NCBI GenBank assembly: GCA_951812615.1
Contig: CATOSU010000004.1
Coordinates: 170,205 to 234,204, forward strand
Length of the DNA: 64,000 nucleotides
Source of the DNA: an uncultured Paracoccaceae bacterium
Lineage (GTDB): Bacteria > Pseudomonadota > Alphaproteobacteria > Rhodobacterales > Rhodobacteraceae
Direction: 5' to 3'
In this document: positions 17,429-25,025 of the stretch, in pieces
Layout of the letters: every line of letters starts with the position of its first letter
How positions within the stretch are numbered: the stretch's first letter is position 1
The notes under the pieces: model-generated
The model's input: only the letters and a program-made list of their open reading frames with translations
Database searches by the model: none
Told to the model about the DNA's origin: nothing
Translations under genes and position numbers: made by a program

Positions 17429-19375
17429 ATGTCTAACAAGTTGATTATATGTGATTGTTCCGGGTCGATGCAGATTGACCGCGAGGCCCTTGAAACCGCG
17501 ACCGGTCAGACCTGTTCGCGGCTGCACTCGGCGCTCTGCACCACCGAATCCGAGGCCGCCGCCAAGGAGATCGCGACCGGAGAGGTAACGATTTGCTGCG
17601 GTCAGGAGACGGCGTTTTTCGAGGCCCTGGCGGCCGAATTCGAAGCCCCAGCGCCCGGCTTTCTGGACCTGCGCGACAGGGCAGGTTGGAGCGCTGACAC
17701 AGCTTCAAAACTGCCCAAAATGGCCGCGCTTGTCGCCGGCGCCGCGCTGCCGGCGCCTGAAATCAAGCTGTTCGACATCGCGTCCGAGGGCATGTGTCTC
17801 GTTCTGGGCGGCGGCACCGCGCTTGAGGCGGCAGAACAGTTGCAGGACCATCTGGCGGTGACCGTTCTGCTGGCAGAGGACACCGAGCCGCCGCTCACGC
17901 GCAGCTTTGACGTGATCCGGGGCCGCCTGCGCCGGGCACAGGGCGCGCTGGGCGGTTTCATCGTGGTGATCGACGCGCTGCAAAGCCTGCAGCCGGGCGG
18001 GCGCGGCGACTGGCAGATGACGGACCCGCGCGACGGCGGTCGGTCGCAATGCGACCTGATACTGGACCTCAGCGGCGGCGACGCGCTGTTCCCCGCGCCG
18101 GAAAAACGCGATGGATATCTGCGCGCCGATCCCGGTGATCCCAAAGCTGTGGCCGCGGCGGTGCTGCAAGCCTCGCATATGGTGGGTACCTTCGAAAAAA
18201 CCCTATTCGTCAAGGCTCAGCCGCTGTTGTGCGCCCATTCGCGGGCCGAACAGACCGGCTGCACCCGATGTCTGGATGCCTGTCCCACGGGGGCGATCAC
18301 GCCCAACGGGGACAGTGTCAGGGTCGATCCGTCGATCTGTGCCGGCTGCGGCGCGTGCGCTGTGCTCTGCCCGTCCAGTGCCATTTCTTACGATGCGCCG
18401 GCGCCCGATGCGACGTTCCGCCGGATCTACACGCTGGCCACCGCTTATCGTGACGCCGGGGGCGCGGCGCCGCGCCTGCTGGTCGTGGATGCCCACGGCG
18501 CCGAGCTGATCCGCCTGTCTGCCCGGTTCGACCGCGGGTTGCCCGCGGATGTCATTCCGCTGGAGCTCGACGCGCTCAACAGTTTCGGCCATGCCGAGGC
18601 GGTCGCCGCGCTGGCCGCCGGGTTTGCCGAGGTTGCAATCCTGCCTGCGCCAAAGACCGATATCGATGTGATGGAGAAAGAAACCGCTCTGGCCTGCGCG
18701 ATCGCCGGCGAAAAGGTGCGGCTCGTCGATGTCACGGACCCGGCGGCGCTGACCGACGCGCTGTTGCCCGAGGCTGCCATTGCCGGCTGCGAGGCGCCCG
18801 TCTGGCCGATGGGGACGCGCCGGCAGGTCACCCGCACCGCGGCCCGCGCGCTCCACGCCCCGGACACCGTTCTGCCGCTGCCGGACACCGCCCCCTACGG
18901 CGCGGTTCTGGTCAACAGGGAAAGCTGCACCCTGTGCCTGTCCTGCGTGTCGCTTTGCCCGTCCGGCGCGCTTGCAGATAACGAGGACATGCCGCAGCTG
19001 CGGTTTCAGGAAGACGCCTGTCTCCAATGCGGGATCTGTGCAACGGTTTGTCCCGAAAATGCAATCGCTTACGAGCCGAGGCTAAACCTTGCTGACAACG
19101 CGCTGGAACAGGTGGTTCTGAACGAGGAGGAGCCATTTGCCTGCATCGAGTGCGGCGCGTTGTTCGGCGTGAAATCCACAATCGAAAAGATCACCGAAAA
19201 GCTCGCCGGCAAACATGCGATGTTTGCCAGCAGCGATGCGGCCCGTATGATCCAGATGTGCGACCATTGCCGCGTGAACGCTCAGTACCACATCGACAAC
19301 AGCCCGTTTGCAGCCGGTGAGCGTCCGCGCACGCGCACGACCGATGACTACCTCAGCAAGCGTCGCGATCACTGA
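17429..19375 (+). CDS. Polyferredoxin-like 4Fe-4S protein (648 residues) of the formate dehydrogenase locus
   Basis: The N-terminal half opens KLIICDCSGSMQID and continues with a Cys-containing segment (VTICCGQETAFFEALA) reminiscent of HdrA-like redox proteins. Near residue 275 come two [4Fe-4S] motifs (CTRCLDACPTGAI, CAGCGACAVLCPSSAI) and near 495 two more (CTLCLSCVSLCPSGAL, CLQCGICATVCPENAI). A C-terminal CIECG...CDHC arrangement looks like a zinc or Fe-S knuckle. There is no signal peptide, so it is cytoplasmic. Such proteins commonly sit divergent from alphaproteobacterial fdh operons; an electron-transfer or assembly role is inferred. The last seven bases overlap the convergent cytochrome gene. 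Confidence 0.85.
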   Translation: MSNKLIICDCSGSMQIDREALETATGQTCSRLHSALCTTESEAAAKEIATGEVTICCGQETAFFEALAAEFEAPAPGFLDLRDRAGWSADTASKLPKMAALVAGAALPAPEIKLFDIASEGMCLVLGGGTALEAAEQLQDHLAVTVLLAEDTEPPLTRSFDVIRGRLRRAQGALGGFIVVIDALQSLQPGGRGDWQMTDPRDGGRSQCDLILDLSGGDALFPAPEKRDGYLRADPGDPKAVAAAVLQASHMVGTFEKTLFVKAQPLLCAHSRAEQTGCTRCLDACPTGAITPNGDSVRVDPSICAGCGACAVLCPSSAISYDAPAPDATFRRIYTLATAYRDAGGAAPRLLVVDAHGAELIRLSARFDRGLPADVIPLELDALNSFGHAEAVAALAAGFAEVAILPAPKTDIDVMEKETALACAIAGEKVRLVDVTDPAALTDALLPEAAIAGCEAPVWPMGTRRQVTRTAARALHAPDTVLPLPDTAPYGAVLVNRESCTLCLSCVSLCPSGALADNEDMPQLRFQEDACLQCGICATVCPENAIAYEPRLNLADNALEQVVLNEEEPFACIECGALFGVKSTIEKITEKLAGKHAMFASSDAARMIQMCDHCRVNAQYHIDNSPFAAGERPRTRTTDDYLSKRRDH

Positions 19376-20124
19376 TGGCGAAGCGGTGCCCCGAGATCGG
19401 CCGGGTCCAGACCGGCCACGTAGGCGATGATCGCCTCGAGATCTGCCAGCGTCATGTCCAGCGGTACGATCGGCGGCGGGCGGTCGATCGGAAACGGCGG
19501 GGTCACCTCGGCCACCTGCGTAAAGCTGGGATGTGGATTGAGCACGTAGAAAACCGCGAACCTGTCTTCCCAGTCCGGCAGACTGCGCAGCACGAAAAAC
19601 GACGGTGTCGACCCGATGGAATTCATCCGGTCCTGTTCGCTGGTCGCGTGGCAGCGGCCGCACTGTGTGCGTGCGATCCCGCGTCCGGCAGCGGCATCGC
19701 CATCGAAGTCAAGCGTTGCGGTTTCGGCAACTTCCGCCCGGGGCAGGGTGAAGGCCTGTGTTCCGTCCATCTCGAACGCGGTGATCGTGCGCTGGCAGAT
19801 ATCCGACGTGATCCAGTCGGTGAAACGGGAAACGCCCGGGTGGCCATCGGACAGGGCCAGAAAACGCCACGTCCGGTCCAGCCCCTCGAAGACCGGGATG
19901 CCGTCGCCGCCCAGCGCGGCCTCGGCTTCTGCGCCGGGGACAACCAGCTCGATCCGGGTCTGCGTCTTCAGCGAAAACCGCGGCAGCAGGTATTTCAGAA
20001 ATCCGCTTTCGATCAGGTCCGCCGGTGCAGACATGCGGAAATCCCGCTCGCCGGCTGTGGCCGTCAGGGCCAGGACGGCCATCAGGCCAAATGCGATCAG
20101 AGCGGCGCGGAAAATACAGGTCAT
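19369..20124 (-). CDS. Cytochrome c with a substrate-binding-protein-like N-terminal region
   Basis: About 251 residues from MTCIFRAALIAFGLMAV, a signal peptide. The N-terminal part (RMSAPADLIESGFLKYLLPRF, then TRIELVVPG) resembles the first strands of TupA/ModA-type binding proteins, and FTDWITSDICQRTITAF resembles their C-terminal helix. A cytochrome c haem site CGRCH with a later Met-containing segment follows. The long frame starting at 20466 runs antisense into other genes; the ATG at 20124 immediately precedes the signal peptide and is preferred. Export to the periplasm and a role in formate electron flow are inferred from location. Confidence 0.8.
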   Translation of the reverse strand: MTCIFRAALIAFGLMAVLALTATAGERDFRMSAPADLIESGFLKYLLPRFSLKTQTRIELVVPGAEAEAALGGDGIPVFEGLDRTWRFLALSDGHPGVSRFTDWITSDICQRTITAFEMDGTQAFTLPRAEVAETATLDFDGDAAAGRGIARTQCGRCHATSEQDRMNSIGSTPSFFVLRSLPDWEDRFAVFYVLNPHPSFTQVAEVTPPFPIDRPPPIVPLDMTLADLEAIIAYVAGLDPADLGAPLRHQ

Positions 20125-20181
20125 GGGAAATGCTAGAGACGGTTGAGGCTGTCCGTCAACATCAAGCAATGGAGAGACAAC

Positions 20182-20373
20182 ATGAGTGATGACTTTAACA
20201 TGTCGATGCGCAAATTCCTCAAACAGGTCGGCGTGACCTCGCAACAGGCCATCGAGGAAGCATTGCGCGACACCGATACAGCGGGGCGCGAATTCACCGC
20301 GCGCGCGGTCATCTCGATCGAGGAACTTGGCATGGAACATGTCGTGACCGGCACGATCAAGGGTCAGGAATGA
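20182..20373 (+). CDS. DUF6494-like small protein
   Basis: A 63-residue soluble protein beginning [17 protein letters not shown] and ending [11 protein letters not shown]. The ATG at 20182 is chosen because a GGAGAG ribosome site lies just upstream; the in-frame alternative at 20143 adds 13 unlikely residues. The stop overlaps the Mrp start by four bases (ATGA), so the pair is co-translated. The family assignment is from memory of similar small proteins beside Mrp genes; function is unknown. Confidence 0.75.
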   Translation: MSDDFNMSMRKFLKQVGVTSQQAIEEALRDTDTAGREFTARAVISIEELGMEHVVTGTIKGQE

Positions 20374-21437
20374 CTGCGACGACCCTGTCACGCGACGCGG
20401 TTCTGGCCGCGCTGAAGACCATCGAAACACCGGATGGCGGCGATCTTGTCGGCGCCGGTGTGGCACGGGCGCTCAGTGTCGAGGACGGGGTGGTGCGCTT
20501 TGTTCTGGAAATCGATCCGGCCCGCGCCGAGGCGTTCGGGCCGGTGCGGGATGCGGCCGAAGCGGCGGTCAGGGAACTGCCCGGCGTTGCAAGCGTCACC
20601 GCCGTGCTGACCGGGGCACGCGCCGCGCCGCCGGACCTGAAACCATCGCGTCCGGCGCAACCCAAAGGCCCGCACAACGTGCCCGGTGTCGACAGGATCG
20701 TTGCCGTGGCTTCCGGCAAGGGCGGGGTCGGGAAATCCACGGTTTCGGCCAATCTGGCCTGTGCGCTGGCGGCCGAGGGCCGTCGTGTCGGGCTGCTGGA
20801 TGCCGATGTTTACGGACCGTAGCAACCACGAATGCTGGGCGTGTCGGGCCGCCCGGCCAGCCCCGATGGCAAGACCATCCTGCCAATGCGCAACCATGGC
20901 GTCACGATGATGTCGCTCGGGCTGATGACCAATGACGACGAGGCGGTCGTGTGGCGCGGACCGATGCTGATGGGTGCGCTGCAACAGATGCTGATGCAGG
21001 TGCAGTGGGGCGCGCTCGACGTGTTGCTGGTGGACCTGCCGCCGGGCACCGGCGACGTGCAGATGACGCTCGCACAAAAGGCGCAGGTGGACGGCGCGAT
21101 CATCGTTTCGACGCCGCAGGACATTGCCCTGCTGGACGCGCGCAAGGGGATCGACATGTTCCGCAAGCTCGACGTGCCGATCCTTGGCATGGTCGAAAAC
21201 ATGTCGACGCATATCTGTTCCCGATGCGGGCACGAGGAGCATATTTTCGGACATGGCGGTGTTGCGGCCGAGGCTGAAAAAATGGGCGTGCCGCTGCTGG
21301 CGGAAATCCCGCTGGACATGACGATCCGGCTGGCCTCGGACGGCGGTGCACCGGTGGTGGTCTCGCAACCCGGCAGCGCACAGGCCGCCGGCTTCCTTGC
21401 GCTGGCGCGTACGCTTGTGGGGCAGGGGGTGGCATGA
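20370..21437 (+). pseudogene. Mrp/ApbC-family Fe-S carrier P-loop ATPase interrupted by in-frame TAG
   Basis: The frame encodes an N-terminal MIP18-like domain (residues 1-90) then the deviant Walker A motif GKGGVGKST and [13 protein letters not shown] at 20820-20822 stops the frame, but it resumes directly with QPRMLGVSGRP and the rest of the ATPase (LVDLPPGTGDVQMTL, STPQDIALLDARKGIDMF, a CSRC pair near VENMSTHICSRCG) to 21437. Most Mrp proteins have Ser at the interrupted position (YGPSQPRML), so a TCG to TAG change is the simplest explanation. As it stands the product would lose Walker B and the Cys pair. It is embedded in a tightly overlapped operon whose other genes are intact. Confidence 0.9.
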
Positions 21438-22138
21438 GCGATCTGCATTTCCCCCCCCTGATGTCAGGTCAGGAGGTGACCGGCGGCGAGGACCCGTTTC
21501 TTGCCGCCTGCCGGCAGGCCGTGCTGGGCTGCGAGGCGGGGTTGGTGGTCTACAATCTCGGCGCCGACACGCTGCGCGCCGCAATCGTGCTGGCGCCGGA
21601 GGTGGCACTGAGCCGGGCCATGGCGGTGCTGCCGATCTGCGGTGTCGGGTTTCAGAATGCGCTCGGCGCGCTGGCCCCGCCCGAGGTGGCCGTGCATCTG
21701 GAGTGGAATGGCGGGCTGCGGGTCAACGGGGCCCGCTGCGGACGCCTGCGCATCGCCGCCAGCACCGGTGAACCGGCCGAGACACCGGACTGGATGGTCG
21801 TGGGGCTGGAATTGCCGCTCTGGCCAAAATCGGACGATCCCGGCGAAACCCCCGACGACACCGCGCTTTATGCCGAAGGCTGCGCCGATGTAGAGGCGCC
21901 GATGCTGCTGGAAAGCTGGGCCCGGCACACGCTGAACTGGATCGCCCGCTGGGAAGACGAAGGCACCCGCCCGCTGCACGCGGAATGGCGCGGGCTGGCC
22001 CACGGAATGGGAGAGCCGGTGGAACTGAACGACCTGTCCGGCACCTTCCTTGGTGTTGACGAAGATTTCGGCATGCTGCTGCGTGACGACGAAACCACCC
22101 ACCTGATCCCGATCACCACCCAACTAGAGAAGCTGTAA
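21434..22138 (+). CDS. Biotin/lipoate-ligase-fold protein with DUF4444-like C terminus
   Basis: A 234-residue protein whose central part (MAVLPICGVGFQNALGAL, then HLEWNGGLRVNGARCGRLRI) matches the biotin/lipoate A/B ligase fold. The C terminus FLGVDEDFGMLLRDD is typical of the appended DUF4444. Its start lies in the Mrp stop codon. Such proteins are recurrent in Mrp/fdh neighbourhoods. Whether it transfers lipoate, octanoate or another group is unknown. Classical ligase catalytic motifs are weak here, so a non-canonical role is possible. Confidence 0.75.
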   Translation: MSDLHFPPLMSGQEVTGGEDPFLAACRQAVLGCEAGLVVYNLGADTLRAAIVLAPEVALSRAMAVLPICGVGFQNALGALAPPEVAVHLEWNGGLRVNGARCGRLRIAASTGEPAETPDWMVVGLELPLWPKSDDPGETPDDTALYAEGCADVEAPMLLESWARHTLNWIARWEDEGTRPLHAEWRGLAHGMGEPVELNDLSGTFLGVDEDFGMLLRDDETTHLIPITTQLEKL

Positions 22139-22139
22139 G

Positions 22140-22619
22140 ATGAAACTCGCCCGCGCAATCCATTTCGACGAAAGCGATACAAGGGTTTACCCGATCTCTG
22201 CCCGGACCGGCGAATGGTGCATTTCGGGCGGGTTCGAGTTCTCCAACTGGACCGAGGCGGACCTGTCCGGAAAGGCCAGACAGGCCTTTGCAAACGGCTG
22301 GTTCGGGCTGGAAACTTCCGGGCGCGTCACCTTTGTCGCCGTCACCGTGATCGAACCGGGCGAGATCGAAACGCTGACCGATCTTCTGGCGCAGCATTTC
22401 GTCACCTATTACGGCGCACCGTCGGTCGAAGAGGCCCGTCCGGTGGCCGCCGGTGAAATTGCCCATATGCGCGACCTGTGCGACGATCACGATCCCAACA
22501 CGCTGCTTACCGTCGCGCGCGAACTGACCGAGGCCGGCGTGCGCGAGGCCTATCGCAACATCCAGCCGCAGGATGCCGGGCTGGAACAATTCGCAATCCA
22601 CGGATCGCTGGACGAATGA
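22140..22619 (+). CDS. DUF6505-like protein
   Basis: A 159-residue soluble protein (MKLARAIHFDESDTRVYPI; EWCISGGFEFSNWTEADLSG; HFVTYYGAPSVEEARPVAAGE). It starts one base after the preceding stop, so it belongs to the Mrp operon. The assignment to DUF6505 is tentative. No catalytic motif is seen; the WT/WF-rich N-terminal half suggests a compact beta domain. It ends nine bases before the convergent tupA stop. Confidence 0.7.
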   Translation: MKLARAIHFDESDTRVYPISARTGEWCISGGFEFSNWTEADLSGKARQAFANGWFGLETSGRVTFVAVTVIEPGEIETLTDLLAQHFVTYYGAPSVEEARPVAAGEIAHMRDLCDDHDPNTLLTVARELTEAGVREAYRNIQPQDAGLEQFAIHGSLDE

Positions 22620-22628
22620 CGCGCGGGC

Positions 22629-23435
22629 TCAGCCGCCGGTGGCGTTGAAGACGAACAACGTTTCGCCGTTGATCCTGTACGTGTCGATCAGCGTTCTGGC
22701 CCGGTCGGACACAAGCCACGTCTCCAGCTTCGTTGCCAGATCGAATTTCACATGTCCGTGTTTGTCCGGGTTCACGGGGATATAGGCGTATTGATTGAAC
22801 AGCACCGGGTCGCCAGCATAGAGCAGCGCCAGATCGCCCCTGTTGCCGAAATTCAGCCAGCTCGCCCTGTCCGACATGGTATAGGCGTGCATGGCCGACG
22901 CAGTGTTCAGCGCCTGTCCCATACCCGCACCCACCGCGCGGTACCAACTGCCAAATGAACCGGCATCCTGACCGGCGGCGGCCCACAGGCTCAGTTCCTT
23001 TTTGTGTGTGCCACTGTCATCACCACGGCTGACAAAGGGCTGCCGGGCACGGGCAATTCTCTGCAGCGCGTCCGCCGCGCTGGCCACGTCACCGATCCCT
23101 GCGCTATCTTCGGACGGGCCGACGAGGACGAAATCGTTATACATGATCTCCCGGCGGTGGGTGCCGTGGCCCTCGGCCAGAAACGCGTCCTCGGCCTTGC
23201 GCGAATGCACGAGGATCGCATCAACATCCCCCGCCGCACCCAGCCGCAGCGCCTGACCGGTGCCCACCACCAGCAGCTGCACCTCCAGCCCCAGATCGTC
23301 GCGGATTGCCGGCAGCAGAATGTCCGACAGACCGGAATTGTGGAACGACGTAGTGACGGCCATCCGCATCTGGTCAGCCGCGGCTGTCGCGGCCAGCGTG
23401 ACCGCGGCCAGAAGACCGATGAAGACCTGTATCAT
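22629..23435 (-). CDS. tupA: Tungstate ABC transporter substrate-binding protein
   Basis: A 268-residue periplasmic protein with signal peptide (MIQVFIGLLAAVTLAATAAA) followed by MAVTTSFHNSGLSDILLPA, the oxyanion-binding segment of the TupA family. Further family sequence includes VVGTGQALRLGAAGDVDAILVHSR and SRGDDSGTHKKELSLW. TupA selects tungstate over molybdate; the exact anion preference cannot be proven here. The gene overlaps tupC by four bases. Placing a tungstate importer beside formate dehydrogenase suggests that the enzyme carries tungsten. Confidence 0.9.
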   Translation of the reverse strand: MIQVFIGLLAAVTLAATAAADQMRMAVTTSFHNSGLSDILLPAIRDDLGLEVQLLVVGTGQALRLGAAGDVDAILVHSRKAEDAFLAEGHGTHRREIMYNDFVLVGPSEDSAGIGDVASAADALQRIARARQPFVSRGDDSGTHKKELSLWAAAGQDAGSFGSWYRAVGAGMGQALNTASAMHAYTMSDRASWLNFGNRGDLALLYAGDPVLFNQYAYIPVNPDKHGHVKFDLATKLETWLVSDRARTLIDTYRINGETLFVFNATGG

Positions 23436-24145
23436 TCGACAATATCTCCGTTCAGGAAGGCCCGCGCCTGCGCGGTGGCAGGCTGCTCGAAAAAGCCCGG
23501 CGCTTCGGCAAATTCGTGGACCCGGCCATGCAGGATGAAAGCCACCTCGCTGGCCAGCCGCCGGGCCTGACCCATGTCATGCGTCGACATGATGATCCGC
23601 GTTCCGGCGGCGGCGACAGCGGACAGGATCTCTTCGATCTCGCGCGTTGACCGCCCGTCGAGCGAGGCACAGGGTTCGTCGAGAAACAGCACTTTCGGGT
23701 CGCGCACCATCGCCCGGGCCAGCGCCAGCTTCTGTCGCTCGCCGCCCGACAGAACCTCGGCCCGCCGGTCCAGCATGTCCGACAGCCCCACCCGCGCGGC
23801 CCAGTCACCGGCGATCCGGCGGGCCTCAGCGGCGGGCACCCGGCTCAGCTTCAGCGGATAGGTCAGGTTTTCGCGCACCGTGCGGCGCAGCACGACCGGT
23901 GTCTGGGACACGAAGGCCTGCTGTTTGCGGGCCTCGGCGTCGGGGGCGGCCCAGCGCACCGTGCCGCTGCGCAGCCGTTCCAGCCCGTGCATCATCTTCA
24001 GCAACGTGGTTTTCCCGGCCCCGTTCGGCCCGATCACGATGGTGGTTCCGGTGCCATCAATGGTCAGGTTCACAGGACCGACCAGCGTCTTGCCTCGCCG
24101 GCGGACAACGGCGTCGTGCACTGTCAGGGGAAGCAGGCCGCTCAT
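23432..24145 (-). CDS. tupC: Tungstate ABC transporter ATP-binding protein
   Basis: About 237 residues with Walker A GPNGAGKTT, Q-loop region SQTPVVLRRTVRENLTYPL, signature LSGGERQKLALARAM and Walker B VLFLDEPCASLD with H-loop STHDMG. I chose the ATG at 24145, which overlaps the tupB stop as TGATG, over a GTG at 24151. It powers uptake with TupB and TupA. Order tupB-tupC-tupA on the leftward strand with four-base overlaps indicates one operon. Confidence 0.9.
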   Translation of the reverse strand: MSGLLPLTVHDAVVRRRGKTLVGPVNLTIDGTGTTIVIGPNGAGKTTLLKMMHGLERLRSGTVRWAAPDAEARKQQAFVSQTPVVLRRTVRENLTYPLKLSRVPAAEARRIAGDWAARVGLSDMLDRRAEVLSGGERQKLALARAMVRDPKVLFLDEPCASLDGRSTREIEEILSAVAAAGTRIIMSTHDMGQARRLASEVAFILHGRVHEFAEAPGFFEQPATAQARAFLNGDIVE

Positions 24146-24849
24146 CACCACCGCCCCTCGGTTTCGGTCCGGCCCAGCGCATGGATCGACAGGTTGACCA
24201 GAATGGCCATGGTGATCAGCACAAAGCCCAGCCCAAGCGCGAGGGCGAAATCGCCCTTGCCGGTTTCCAGTGCGATCGCGGTGGTCAGAACCCGCGTCGA
24301 ATGGTCGATATTACCGCCGACGATCATGATGGCCCCGACCTCGCCAATGGCCCGTCCGAACCCGGCCAGCGCCGCTGTCAGCAGTGCCCGGCGGCTGTCC
24401 CAGAGGATCGCGCGCATCCGTTGGGTTTTGGTCGTGTTCAGCGAAATCAGCAGGTCGTGATACTCGGCCCACAATTCGCGCAGCGCCTGATGCGCAATCG
24501 ACGCGATGAGCGGCACAATGATGATGACTTGCGCGATGATCATGGCCGTGGGCGTAAATAGCAGCCCGAACACGCCAAACGGACCCGACCGGCTGAGCAG
24601 GATATAGACGATCAACCCGACAACCACGGGTGGCAGGCCCATCAGGGCATTGAGCACGGCAATCGTCAGCCGCCGGTAGCGGAACCTGCGAACCGCCAGC
24701 AATGCGCCCAGCGGCAGCGCGATGGCGGTGGCCACGACCAGCGCTGTCAGCGTCACCTGCAGCGACCGCAGCGTAATCTCGATCAGCTCCGCGTCCAGCC
24801 GGACAACAAGCAGGAACGCCTGTACCAATCCCTCCCAAATGTCCGACAT
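24145..24849 (-). CDS. tupB: Tungstate ABC transporter permease
   Basis: A 234-residue membrane protein with several hydrophobic helices (LQVTLTALVVATAIALPLGALLA; LMGLPPVVVGLIVYILLS; FVLITMAILVNLSIHAL). A permease EAA-like loop, ALAGFGRAIGEVGAIMIVGGN, contacts the ATPase. Adjacent ATPase and TupA-like binding protein define it as TupB rather than a molybdate ModB. It is the first gene of the leftward transporter operon; the 176 bases upstream hold its promoter but no recognised regulatory element. Confidence 0.88.
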   Translation of the reverse strand: MSDIWEGLVQAFLLVVRLDAELIEITLRSLQVTLTALVVATAIALPLGALLAVRRFRYRRLTIAVLNALMGLPPVVVGLIVYILLSRSGPFGVFGLLFTPTAMIIAQVIIIVPLIASIAHQALRELWAEYHDLLISLNTTKTQRMRAILWDSRRALLTAALAGFGRAIGEVGAIMIVGGNIDHSTRVLTTAIALETGKGDFALALGLGFVLITMAILVNLSIHALGRTETEGRW

Positions 24850-25025
24850 GTCTCGGGCGCCACTCCATTTTCCCCGGCGTTTCGGAATTCAGACTGAACC
24901 ACAATCGTTTACCGGAAGAAACGCCTGTTCCTGCGCAGAAGGGAAATTAACCCAACTTGGCCATATCTTCGCGTCTGCATGACCCGGTGTTTGCCAACTT
25001 GTCCCTCGCAGGCGCCGCTGCCGGC

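Noticed and set aside
20832..21437. Separate Mrp-like short protein starting at ATG 20832
   Set aside because: It lacks the Walker A P-loop and begins inside a conserved motif; it is the rest of the interrupted Mrp frame.
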